Positions 51,688 to 59,368 of a DNA stretch of 64,000 bases are shown piece after piece (the stretch's first letter is position 1; each line of letters starts with the position of its first letter). The DNA is from an uncultured Eubacteriales bacterium. GTDB lineage: Bacteria > Bacillota > Clostridia > Oscillospirales > UBA644. The translations under genes were made by a program, and so were the position numbers. The notes under the pieces are model-generated. The model was not told the origin of the DNA, did no database searches, and worked only from the letters and a program-made list of their open reading frames with translations. The stretch covers positions 47,611-111,610 of the forward strand of contig CAJLLT010000003.1 of NCBI GenBank assembly GCA_905207625.1, written 5' to 3'.

Positions 51688-52170
51688 TTATATTTCAGTG
51701 TATTCCGCTGTATTTCCGTGCTCCAGGATCAATTCCAGCAAATCGTCTGACTTCATCCAGACCGTTGCCGTGTTATCATTGGGATGAACGCCGATCTTGT
51801 TCCCGGCAAACTCTTTGTCCAAATAAAAATGAATACGGCACTCCTCATCATTTAGAAATCCAAGGGGAGTGACCGAGCCCGGTGTCAATCCCATAATGGA
51901 AAGCAATTCCTCCGCAGATGCAAATGAAAGGGCTCGCAAACCGTGGTTTTTGCGGAACTCCTTCAGATTTACTCTTTTGTCACCTTTAACGGAAATAAGG
52001 TAGTAATTGTGTTTTTTGTCGTCCCGGACGGATAAATTCTTCGCGTCCCATTCGGGGTAAGGCAATTCGACAGAAGCCAGTTCCTCCATGCTGAACACTG
52101 CTTTATGCTCGGTCACTTCATAGGATATTTTCTTGTCTGTCAGAAATCTGTAAGTCTGTGTCTTGTTCAT
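51688..52170 (-). CDS. Prolyl-tRNA editing-type protein (YbaK/ProX family)
   Basis: A 160-residue YbaK/EbsC-like deacylase that probably clears mischarged tRNA-Pro in trans. Visible family segments: YEVTEHKAVFSMEEL, AKNLSVRDDKKHNYYLISVKG (with the catalytic-site Lys), and LGFLNDEECRIHFYLDKEF followed by GVHPNDNTATVWM. Length and order match the ProX/PrdX branch, known to act on alanyl-tRNA-Pro. It is a single minus-strand gene. Confidence 0.92.
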   Translation of the reverse strand: MNKTQTYRFLTDKKISYEVTEHKAVFSMEELASVELPYPEWDAKNLSVRDDKKHNYYLISVKGDKRVNLKEFRKNHGLRALSFASAEELLSIMGLTPGSVTPLGFLNDEECRIHFYLDKEFAGNKIGVHPNDNTATVWMKSDDLLELILEHGNTAEYTEI

Positions 52171-52430
52171 GTTGTGTTGTCAACCTTTACCACGCTGAAT
52201 TTTCATGTATTTTTGTGAGTATTCTTTCGTTCATCCGTTTAATTGTAAATACTGAATATATCAAAAAACGGTCTGTGAAGAAAAGATTCGAGGACCGCCT
52301 CTTGCATATACGGCAAAATCCGGTTTTCGGAGCATTTTCCGGGAGTGTGCCGGACGATATGTGTTTTTTGTACATGCATTCGCCTGCCAGAGGGTGTTTT
52401 CATTAAGGGATCCTGTGGTCTCTAAATTAT
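52171..52430. other. Gene-free stretch with hairpin and shared motif
   Basis: No coding frame stands out. It holds a hairpin (52269-52297; CGGTC with GACCG) related to the terminators at 52966 and 55971, and the motif GAGTGTGCCGGACGATATGT (52343-52362) that recurs with two changes at 55038-55057. Confidence 0.5.
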
Positions 52431-52877
52431 CTACTTTTCCATTACATAATTCACAAGCGAAATTCCATGTCGTATGACGGACTGCTCCTTAACAACACGA
52501 TATCCCCGGTGAATAAAAAACGGTTTTGCAGTGATGGAGGCATGTGTGGTAATAAGTTTTCCAGTCGCGAACTGTTCCAATTTATTGCAAATGGCAGATG
52601 CAATGCCTCTGCCCTGATAGTCTTTGTGAACATAAAGCCTATTCAAATAGCCGGTTTTATCCATATCTCCAAAGCCTACGATTTGTTCTTTTTCCATTGC
52701 AACAATTGTCTCATTTTTCAGGAACGATCGATTCCATTCCTGCAAGTCTATCGTTCCGGTAGCCCAGGCATTCAACTGTGCGGGGGTGTAATCTCTTGCG
52801 TTTACATTGTGAACGGTTTGGTAGAATAGCTCTGCCAATTGTTCGCAGTCGGATGTTTCATATTTTCGAAGCCGCAT
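52431..52877 (-). CDS. GNAT family N-acetyltransferase
   Basis: A 148-residue acetyltransferase. The acetyl-CoA pyrophosphate loop is KDYQGRGIASAIC, and the preceding strand has GYLNRLYVH. The N-terminus (RKYETSDCEQLAELFYQTV) and the end (RGYRVVKEQSVIRHGISLVNYVMEK) are typical of the YafP-like branch. Acceptor unknown. The gene is more A+T-rich than the core genes on either side. Confidence 0.92.
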   Translation of the reverse strand: MRLRKYETSDCEQLAELFYQTVHNVNARDYTPAQLNAWATGTIDLQEWNRSFLKNETIVAMEKEQIVGFGDMDKTGYLNRLYVHKDYQGRGIASAICNKLEQFATGKLITTHASITAKPFFIHRGYRVVKEQSVIRHGISLVNYVMEK

Positions 52878-52961
52878 TTTCAGTCCTCCACAAATTCGTC
52901 TTTGTCTTCATAGTAACATATCCCTGGGAATTTTTCAACCCATCACACAACTGCAAACAAA

Positions 52962-52997
52962 AAATAGCGGTCTGTAAGAAAAGACTTACAGACCGTT
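52962..52997 (-). terminator. Terminator hairpin, relative of the tRNA-Asn terminator
   Basis: A 12- to 13-bp stem (AGCGGTCTGTAAG with CTTACAGACCGTT) with loop AAAAGA; on the minus strand it is followed by a T run (CTATTTTTTG). It differs from the tRNA-Asn copy (55971-56002) by paired, structure-preserving changes, and both are followed by the same CTTGGC. It is 205 bases beyond the end of the HAD gene. Confidence 0.75.
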
Positions 52998-53202
52998 ACT
53001 CTTGGCTTTCTAATACGAAATAGCTACATATGCGAATTTTGATTTTTCAAAATAGCACTTATAAAAATGATTAAAGACGGTCTTTCAATTGTCCCGAAAA
53101 GATTGATAAGTCAGCCGTTTTAGACTCCACGCTATTTTCGATATTGCCTAAAACATAATCTGCCACTTCAGGTTGCCAATAAACTTTAGTTGCTTTTAGG
53201 AT

Positions 53203-54363
53203 TTATGAAATAATACCGTTAATTCTTTTCGCATTCTCGCTCAAAGACTTCGACTGACCGATTAACGTCTTGAAAAAAGATTTTACGTCATTGTCTTTCA
53301 ACACTCCAAACACCTGACTGTTTTCGACAGCGATTTTAAATAATTCTTCACGTTCATCTGCCGCCCAATTGTCAATTTTATTCAAATTTTCAACAGCGAT
53401 ATGCGTCGCCGCATAACTGAAACTGTTTTTCAGCTTTAAAATCGCGTCGACCTTGTTTCTTTTTTCTTCGCCCTGCTCTTTATCGTTATCCATTTGTTCT
53501 TTTTGTTGCTTATAAAACAGGTCTTCCAATTTTTCGTTCGCGCAAGTTCTGTCTATTATCGCTTTAACTATCTTGTCCAATTCCGTCCCATCGGAATAGT
53601 CTGCGGGCGCGAAAAATTTAATTCTTTTTTCGCGCATCATTTTATAAGCCTTATTTTTATCTTTAGTTTCGGGATCGTATACCGCGATAGAATACCCGCC
53701 GTTTACCGTAATCAGCTTCATGCACGGAATATCGGTATCGCTGTCACCTATGTAAATCATATTTCTGAAAGGCACTCTTATTTCTGACGGATCGAAGCTA
53801 TCATTTACACCGGGGTCGTTAATGTCGAGGACGCCTTTTTCTATTCTGAACAAAAACTGTGTTTTGTTCGTATAATTTACCGCCTGTGCCGGCCAGACGG
53901 CTACTCCTTTGTCGTTATAATAAAATGAGGTCGCATATATTTTTTCAAATTCATCGGCGACTTTCGTCCCCTCTATCATTTCTTTTAATCCGGAGGAAAT
54001 TATATAATGTTTGACAATAACTCCATGTTCTTCGCCATACCGTTTTATTCTTTTAAACCACGTATCCACACCTTTAAAAAGTTCAACGGTCTTTCCGTAT
54101 TCTATCAGTTTATCTCTTGTAAAAAGAACCTTCCCCTCGGATTTTTGTTGCATCGTCAACATATACGCAAGGTTTTGATCCATATCGTTTTTTTCACCGA
54201 GCGCATTCGACTCCGTCCAAAATTCATTTACGTCGCACCCCACGGATTGAATGAACCCCTGCGCCTGCATATCCGTCGGAGAAAGCGTCTTATCGAAGTC
54301 ATAGCATATCGCAATAACAGGCCTTTCTTCTTTATGTTTTCTGCTGTCAATATATTTATTCAT
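53203..54363 (-). CDS. HAD family hydrolase
   Basis: A 386-residue haloacid-dehalogenase-type phosphatase. Motif I is CYDFDKTLSPTD (nucleophile Asp), motif II the Ser in HYIISSGLKEM, motif III a Lys in TNKTQF, motif IV GDSDTDIPCM. The C-terminal 100 residues are Lys/Glu-rich and helical (DNDKEQGEEKRNKVDAILK), unlike housekeeping HAD enzymes. Codon use is A+T-rich compared with the flanks, suggesting acquisition. Substrate unknown. A promoter lies at 54410-54438. Confidence 0.88.
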   Translation of the reverse strand: MNKYIDSRKHKEERPVIAICYDFDKTLSPTDMQAQGFIQSVGCDVNEFWTESNALGEKNDMDQNLAYMLTMQQKSEGKVLFTRDKLIEYGKTVELFKGVDTWFKRIKRYGEEHGVIVKHYIISSGLKEMIEGTKVADEFEKIYATSFYYNDKGVAVWPAQAVNYTNKTQFLFRIEKGVLDINDPGVNDSFDPSEIRVPFRNMIYIGDSDTDIPCMKLITVNGGYSIAVYDPETKDKNKAYKMMREKRIKFFAPADYSDGTELDKIVKAIIDRTCANEKLEDLFYKQQKEQMDNDKEQGEEKRNKVDAILKLKNSFSYAATHIAVENLNKIDNWAADEREELFKIAVENSQVFGVLKDNDVKSFFKTLIGQSKSLSENAKRINGIIS

Positions 54364-54409
54364 TTTTACCTCTTTGCGGTTTATATTTTATAATTATACC
54401 TATAAAATG

Positions 54410-54438
54410 ATTATACCATAATCAGTCAATAATTTCAA
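54410..54438 (-). promoter_or_regulatory. Promoter of the HAD gene
   Basis: On the minus strand: TTGAAA (54438-54433), 17-bp spacer, TATAAT (54415-54410), with a TG extension. Confidence 0.82.
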
Positions 54439-54493
54439 GTCGTTTTGTCTTTCACACAACAACAATTTTCATTCTCACAAAAAGGGGTTTATA

Positions 54494-54522
54494 TTGACAT
54501 ATCTTCTTTTTTATGTTACAAT
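54494..54522 (+). promoter_or_regulatory. Orphan plus-strand promoter
   Basis: TTGACA at 54494-54499 and TACAAT at 54517-54522, 17-bp spacer. No gene follows on the plus strand for over 1.5 kb. The RNA would begin near 54529 with a small hairpin (GGG-AAGTT-type loop-CCC) and a CGAATA/TATTCG stem-loop. Confidence 0.7.
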
Positions 54523-54758
54523 ATAAGGGAAGTTGCCCATTACACGAATAGGCGGCTTTATTTCGTTTCTTATTCGTTCTATCTCTAACACCTAAAACCC
54601 GTTGCAGATGCCTAAATTTTGCCCTGATTCTTAATATTATCCGCTATGTTCAAATCGAAACACCGAGTTCCTATGCATGCTTATAGCATTTATACGCACC
54701 GCCATAATCACGCTTGATATAGACGATCATCAAATCACCCCCTCGAAATGGCATAAAA

Positions 54759-54788
54759 AAGAGAGAACATTTATCCTTGTTCTCTCTT
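54759..54788 (-). terminator. Hairpin with minus-strand T run
   Basis: A perfect 10-bp stem (AAGAGAGAAC with GTTCTCTCTT), ten-base loop; AAAAAA on the plus-strand left side gives a T run on the minus strand. It lies 306 bases beyond the end of the HicB/DinB-like gene. Confidence 0.65.
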
Positions 54789-54934
54789 AAAGGATTTGTC
54801 TTAAATTGTATGTGTCAGGCGGAGATTAAAACAAAGTCGTCAGTTCGAGTCCTCTTTTTCAAAAAGCAGGTCAGAATGCAGCTCTTAAATTCAAACATTC
54901 CGAGAAGTGCGCAAAACACTAAATATAGTAACAG

Positions 54935-54970
54935 AAAAGCACAAGACCTACTAAATCTTGTGCTTTTTAT
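54935..54970 (+). terminator. Terminator-type hairpin in gene-free DNA
   Basis: An 11-bp stem (AAAAGCACAAG with CTTGTGCTTTT) then TTATG; A run before and T run after make it usable on both strands. Confidence 0.7.
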
Positions 54971-55094
54971 GTTTTGTAGCTTTTTCGTACTACAAAGATG
55001 TGTGTGCGACAAAATCTTGTTTTTTAGGCTGTTTTCGAGAGTGTGTCGGACGATAAGTATTCTTTAACTCGTACCGTTGTGTAAGACTTCTTCA

Positions 55095-55796
55095 TCAAAA
55101 GTAAAATGGATTTTCAATGCTTTCCGCACCAAAGACTTTTGTTGCCATTCGATACATCGCCTTAGCGTGAATTCGGTCATGCCAGATGAATCGACGAAGA
55201 ACCTTGCGAAGAGACCAATCTTCTCCATAGCTCCCTGTGACAACTGTATTATCAAGGAAATCAGGCTTTGCTTCAAGCAATTCAAATCCGCGTTTGCGAC
55301 ACGAATAAATGCTTCCGTCATTGTCAGCATCAACATGTATTTCCGAAAAATAATAACTGTTTACATTCTTTGTATGCGCATACATTTCATCAGCCGAGCG
55401 CGCAACTTTGCCGTAAAAGGTCATGCGTTCTGGAGAAGCCGTTGCATTCTTGTCGGGAACGGAATTATATAAGGAAAGAAAATCCTGCGCTGATTTCAGC
55501 GCAAGTGCCTTTAACTTTCTATATTCTTCCGCTTTCAGCGGCGCTTTTTCGCTTTCAAAAAGCACATCTGAATCTGCGTCGCAAATCGCAAGTGCGGAAA
55601 CCTTTTCTTCGATGATAGCGATATCCATACTTGTTTCTGCTTTTTCACCGCACCACTTTAGATAAGAGGTTATTTCTACTTGCATTTTTCGAACAGCCGC
55701 TTCCAATGTTTCTCCACGAGTATATGCGCCTACAAAATCCGCCGCATAAAGCAAGGTGTCATTGCCGTTATGCTCCCATATACAATTGACCGTCAT
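55095..55796 (-). CDS. Two-domain protein: HicB-like N-terminus and DinB-like C-terminus
   Basis: A 233-residue protein. Residues 1-50 resemble the HicB partial RNase H fold (LLYAADFVGAYTRGETLEAAVRKM). Residues 90-233 look like a four-helix DinB-type domain (FYGKVARSADEMYAHTKNV at its start, FIWHDRIHAKAMYRMATKVFG near the end, with His residues placed for metal binding). Both assignments are from pattern memory only. The gene is A+T-rich and lies between gene-free DNA and tRNA-Asn. Function unknown. Confidence 0.7.
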   Translation of the reverse strand: MTVNCIWEHNGNDTLLYAADFVGAYTRGETLEAAVRKMQVEITSYLKWCGEKAETSMDIAIIEEKVSALAICDADSDVLFESEKAPLKAEEYRKLKALALKSAQDFLSLYNSVPDKNATASPERMTFYGKVARSADEMYAHTKNVNSYYFSEIHVDADNDGSIYSCRKRGFELLEAKPDFLDNTVVTGSYGEDWSLRKVLRRFIWHDRIHAKAMYRMATKVFGAESIENPFYF

Positions 55797-55964
55797 AATA
55801 GTTCTCCAATCGTTTTCTCTTATATATTATAGCATACGTCTCTTATTTTTTCAACATTTCGCCGTCGCCTACAACACCAAAAGTCCTTTGGTTGTTTTAT
55901 CTGGCATACAATTTCCCATAAAGTTACTTAAAAAAGGGCGAGGCAAAAATGCCCTAAAGGACAC

Positions 55965-56002
55965 AAAAATAGTGGTCTATAAGAAAAGACTTATAGACCA
56001 CT
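55965..56002 (-). terminator. Terminator of tRNA-Asn
   Basis: A 13-bp stem (AGTGGTCTATAAG 55971-55983 with CTTATAGACCACT 55990-56002); on the minus strand it is followed by ATTTTTG. It lies 5 bases from the tRNA 3' end. A second small hairpin with a T run follows at about 55931-55956. Confidence 0.9.
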
Positions 56003-56007
56003 ACACT

Positions 56008-56083
56008 TGGCGCCCACTGTAGGGCTCGAACCTACGACCCTGCGGTTAACAGCCGCATGCTCTACCGACTGAGCTAAGTGGGC
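56008..56083 (-). tRNA. tRNA-Asn (anticodon GTT)
   Basis: A complete 76-base cloverleaf on the minus strand: acceptor GCCCACT with AGTGGGC, D arm GCTC-GAGC, anticodon arm TGCGG-CTGTTAA-CCGCA with anticodon GTT, variable loop GGGTC, T arm GTAGG-TTCGAGC-CCTAC, and encoded CCA. A terminator hairpin follows directly. tRNA 3' ends are common integration sites, and the A+T-rich patch lies on this side. Confidence 0.97.
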
Positions 56084-56248
56084 AAATATTATTGTCAACT
56101 GATTTTTTCGACTGCCATATTATATCACAGTTTTCCTGGTTTGTAAAGCCCCCGGACCGGAAATCCACAATTTGTTCAAATTTACTTTTCCCCAACCCGT
56201 TTCCACCGCATCTTTCGGGGTAATGGAACCCGGGACCGGAGAATTTTT

Positions 56249-56725
56249 TCAGTCCGGGGTTTTCCCCGGGGCCAGTTTTACGGCGTCAATACGCAACTGA
56301 ATGGCGTATTTCAGGGTTTCGACCGGTATATTTATATTCCGCTGTTTTATATTTATGACCGTACCGTCTCCGGCTGTAACAAAAAGATTCCGGCACTTGC
56401 TGTCCGTTTCCATATCAGCAATATCCGAAACGGACAGAGGCTCGAATCCGTAGACGCGGAGCGAAGTTCCGTCAAGAATTACCGACGGGCTGCAAAAGAG
56501 ATCCCGCACCGCACTCAGGGCGAATGCGGAGGCAAGAAGCGCACAGATCCAGAGGAGAACGAAGCAGACGCTGTTAAGTATCCTTCCGGTAAGGTTTCCG
56601 GGGTTGATCCCCGCAACAAAAATCATCAGCCGGATAACTGCGGCTGCGACCGGAAAGCCGACAGCCAAGGTGATAACGGCTCTCGGTTTCGGACGTTTCA
56701 GTATAAGCGTCTGCTTTGTGTTCAT
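56249..56725 (-). CDS. Hypothetical membrane protein
   Basis: A 158-residue protein with two membrane helices (VITLAVGFPVAAAVIRLMIFV, residues 17-38, and VCFVLLWICALLASAFAL, about 53-70) and a C-terminal cytoplasmic domain of about 85 residues with alternating strands (VILDGTSLRVYG, NLFVTAGDGTVINIKQRN), like a PH-type membrane protein. No family recognised with confidence. It stands alone between tRNA-Asn and an aminotransferase gene on the same strand. Confidence 0.7.
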   Translation of the reverse strand: MNTKQTLILKRPKPRAVITLAVGFPVAAAVIRLMIFVAGINPGNLTGRILNSVCFVLLWICALLASAFALSAVRDLFCSPSVILDGTSLRVYGFEPLSVSDIADMETDSKCRNLFVTAGDGTVINIKQRNINIPVETLKYAIQLRIDAVKLAPGKTPD

Positions 56726-56790
56726 TGTCTTTTCTTCCTTTATCCGGAACAGTATCCCGGTTTTTATTCACAGTCGCCGGAGTCGGATTT

Positions 56791-57972
56791 TCAAAGAGAT
56801 TTTTTTATCGCTTCTCCGAGGATCCTGCATCCCTGCTGTATCTGCTCAAAGGCAGGCATGGAATAATTGAGTCTGATGCAGGAGGTCTTTTTCGTCTCGT
56901 CGGGCATAAACGCCGAACCGGGGACAACCGCCAGTTTTTCTTTGACCAGCTGCTTTGAAAACACGTCCGCGTCAATGCTTTCCGGCAAGCGGCACCAGAC
57001 AAAAAGCCCTCCCTGGGGACTGGTATGGGAGCAACCCTTCGGAAGATTTTCATCCAGACCGTCCAGCATGGCTTTGCATTTGTCTCTGTAAAGAGCTCTT
57101 ATTTTCGTTATATGCTGATCCAGGTCATATTGCTCAATGAATTCGGACACGACCATCTGGAAGAATATATTTGTGTGCACGTCCGTGACCTGTTTGCCGA
57201 TGGTCATTTTTGCGGCAATTTCCTTCGGAGCGCAGACAAAACCTATGCGCATTCCGGGGGAAAGTATTTTTGAAAAGGATCCGCAGTAAACAACGATACC
57301 GTCGGTGTCCATGCTCTTTATTGTCGGAATGTCTTCTCCGGCAAAGCGGAGTTCGCCGTAGGGGTTGTCCTCAAGGATCGTTACCCCGTATCTTTTCGCC
57401 AGTTCATATACTTTTTTGCGTTTTTCCGCGGACATCGTTATTCCCGCGGGGTTCTGGAAGGTTGGTATGAGATAGAGAAGTTTCGCGTTTTTCTCCGTTT
57501 CAAGAGTTTTCTCCAGTTTTTCAATATTTATTCCGTCTTCGTCCAGGGGAACACCGCAGAGTCTGGTCTTGTATGTTCTGAAGGCGTTGAGCGCCCCGAT
57601 AAAACTTGGTTCTTCGCATATTACCACGTCTCCCTCGTTACACAGGACTTTGCAGGTAAGGTCTATGCCCTGCTGCCCTCCGGTAAGGACCATAACCGTG
57701 TCGTTGTCGGAGCCCACATTGAATTTTGTTTTCAGCCTGTCCGCTATCTGCTGACGCAGCCGGGGATAACCCTCGGTAACGCTGTACTGCAACGCAGAGG
57801 CGGAATTTGTACGGAAAAGCCTCTCGGAGATCTCAGCCATCTGCTCCGCCGGAAAAGTGGAAGGATCGGGATTGCCACCCGCAAATGATATGATTGACGG
57901 GTCCCCGAGTACTTTGAATATTTCTCTTATTGCCGACGGGTGTACCCCCGAGATTCTGTCTGCAAACTGCAT
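56791..57972 (-). CDS. PLP-dependent aminotransferase (LysN/AAT-I type)
   Basis: A 393-residue fold-type I aminotransferase. Features: SFAGGNPDPSTFP at the start, VLTGGQQGIDLTCKVLC, the PTFQNPAGITMS substrate region, EDNPYGELRF, and the PLP Lys in YCGSFSKILSPGMRIG. It resembles 2-aminoadipate or MocR-type aminotransferases without the HTH domain. The frame is open upstream to 58053, but the ATG at 57972 follows GAGAGGG and matches the family N-terminus; the promoter at 58012-58040 also lies between. Exact substrate unknown. Confidence 0.92.
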   Translation of the reverse strand: MQFADRISGVHPSAIREIFKVLGDPSIISFAGGNPDPSTFPAEQMAEISERLFRTNSASALQYSVTEGYPRLRQQIADRLKTKFNVGSDNDTVMVLTGGQQGIDLTCKVLCNEGDVVICEEPSFIGALNAFRTYKTRLCGVPLDEDGINIEKLEKTLETEKNAKLLYLIPTFQNPAGITMSAEKRKKVYELAKRYGVTILEDNPYGELRFAGEDIPTIKSMDTDGIVVYCGSFSKILSPGMRIGFVCAPKEIAAKMTIGKQVTDVHTNIFFQMVVSEFIEQYDLDQHITKIRALYRDKCKAMLDGLDENLPKGCSHTSPQGGLFVWCRLPESIDADVFSKQLVKEKLAVVPGSAFMPDETKKTSCIRLNYSMPAFEQIQQGCRILGEAIKKSL

Positions 57973-58011
57973 AAATAGCCCTCTCTGTCTGTATTTCTTT
58001 CTATACAAAAT

Positions 58012-58040
58012 ATAATAGCACAAAAAATCCTTCTTGTCAA
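58012..58040 (-). promoter_or_regulatory. Promoter of the aminotransferase gene
   Basis: On the minus strand: TTGACA (58040-58035), 17-bp spacer, TATTAT (58017-58012). Confidence 0.85.
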
Positions 58041-58088
58041 TTTTTTCGGACAAAAATCGTCAAAAAACCTATATATTTCGAAAATATA

Positions 58089-58117
58089 TTGACTTTGACA
58101 TCGGAAAATGCTATACT
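58089..58117 (+). promoter_or_regulatory. Promoter of the dinB operon
   Basis: TTGACT at 58089-58094 and TATACT at 58112-58117, 17-bp spacer, TG extension before the -10. It is divergent from the aminotransferase promoter. No LexA box was recognised. Confidence 0.8.
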
Positions 58118-58138
58118 TAAATATAGTGTGAAAGGCGA

Positions 58139-59368
58139 GTGAGCATCGTGGACAGGGTCATACTTCATTGCGACTGTAACGGATTTTTTGCCTCGGTGGA
58201 ATGTGCTTCCAGACCGGAACTGAAGTCCGTTCCGATGATAGTGGGCGGGGATCAGCAGGCCCGGCACGGCATAGTCCTCGCGAAGAATGAACTTGCCAAA
58301 AAGTACGGGATACAGACGGCGGAGACCGTCTGGCAGGCGAAGAAGAAATGCCCTCATCTGGTTATAGTTCCGCCCCATCATGACAGGTATATTTACTATT
58401 CACGTATGATAAACCGGGTATATGCGGAGTATACGGACCTTGTGGAACCTTTCGGGATCGATGAGAGCTGGCTCGATGTCACGGGAAGCCTTCGTCTTTT
58501 CGGGTCCGGCAAGCAGATAGCGGATGAACTCCGTCGAAGAATAAGGGAGACTTTCGGAATAACTATCTCCGTCGGCGTCTCTTTCAACAAGGTGTTTGCC
58601 AAGCTTGGCAGTGATTATAAGAAGCCCGATGCCACCACCGTTATTGACCGTGAGAATTATAAAAGCATAGTCTGGCCGCTGCCCGTGTCGGATATGCTGT
58701 TTGCCGGGAGGAGTTCCGCCGGAGCTTTGCGGCAGATGGGTATCTTTACGATAGGGGATATTGCCGGCGCAGACTGTTCAAAGCTTGAAAAGCGTCTCGG
58801 AAAAGCGGGAAGGTCCCTTTATGAGTATGCCAACGGGCTTGACGAAAGTCCCGTGCGCCGTGTCGGAGAAAAAAGCGATCCGAAAAGCATAGGCCGGGGG
58901 ATGACGTATCCCCGGGATCTCACCGGGCGCAGTCAGATAAAATCCGCTGTTTCAGCTCTTGCCGACGATGTGGCAATGAGGCTCAGAAAGAGCGGAAAAA
59001 TGTGTAAAACGGTGCATCTGACCGTGCGGGCCTGCGATATGAAAACTTTTCAGAAACAGAAGTCCGTTGTTGCTACCGATTCCGTGTCGGTGATAGCCGA
59101 CACCGCTATGGAAATTGCCGGTCAGATAATACCTTCGGGTATGCCCGTAAGGGCCCTGACCGTAACTGTGAGCAATTTCACCGATCCGGATGAGGCTCTG
59201 GCTCAGACAAGTCTGTTTATGACCGAAGAGGAAGCCTCCGCCGTTGCCAGGCGGGACCGGGATTCCCGTCTCGGAAAGGCGATGGATGATATAAGGGAAA
59301 AATACGGCAGATCGGCTGTAAGCCGGGGCGCGCCGGATAAAGAAATTTTCGGGGAAGGAGACGATTGA
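58139..59368 (+). CDS. dinB: DNA polymerase IV (Y-family translesion polymerase)
   Basis: A 409-residue error-prone polymerase acting on damaged templates. Palm motifs: HCDCNGFFASVE (first catalytic Asp) and the acidic pair in FGIDESWLDVTG (DE at about residue 105), followed by SVGVSFNKVFAKLGSDYKKPD. The little-finger domain is at about 240-350. The start is GTG at 58139 with AAAGGCGA upstream; the GTG at 58148 is an alternative. The C-terminal beta-clamp motif is not obvious, with QTSLF near 358 as a candidate. It directly abuts the DUF2461 gene. Confidence 0.95.
   Translation: MSIVDRVILHCDCNGFFASVECASRPELKSVPMIVGGDQQARHGIVLAKNELAKKYGIQTAETVWQAKKKCPHLVIVPPHHDRYIYYSRMINRVYAEYTDLVEPFGIDESWLDVTGSLRLFGSGKQIADELRRRIRETFGITISVGVSFNKVFAKLGSDYKKPDATTVIDRENYKSIVWPLPVSDMLFAGRSSAGALRQMGIFTIGDIAGADCSKLEKRLGKAGRSLYEYANGLDESPVRRVGEKSDPKSIGRGMTYPRDLTGRSQIKSAVSALADDVAMRLRKSGKMCKTVHLTVRACDMKTFQKQKSVVATDSVSVIADTAMEIAGQIIPSGMPVRALTVTVSNFTDPDEALAQTSLFMTEEEASAVARRDRDSRLGKAMDDIREKYGRSAVSRGAPDKEIFGEGDD

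Larger units (their letters stand above)
54529..55094. other. Gene-free A+T-rich stretch; possible small RNA and two hairpins
   Basis: No protein-coding frame can be supported. Contents: a possible small RNA from the promoter at 54494; a hairpin at 54759-54788 (AAGAGAGAAC/GTTCTCTCTT) with an A run on its left, so a minus-strand terminator; a hairpin at 54935-54967 (AAAAGCACAAG/CTTGTGCTTTT) followed by T, a good plus-strand terminator; and the motif copy at 55038-55057. Confidence 0.5.

Noticed and set aside
54838..54870. T-arm-like word TTCGAGTCC suggesting a tRNA or tRNA fragment
   Set aside because: No pairing stems or cloverleaf can be built around it. At most it is a decayed fragment; the word is short enough to occur by chance.
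54777..55067. 96-codon plus-strand frame in the gene-free stretch
   Set aside because: Composition is unlike a real protein, there is no ribosome binding site, and a terminator-type hairpin lies inside it.
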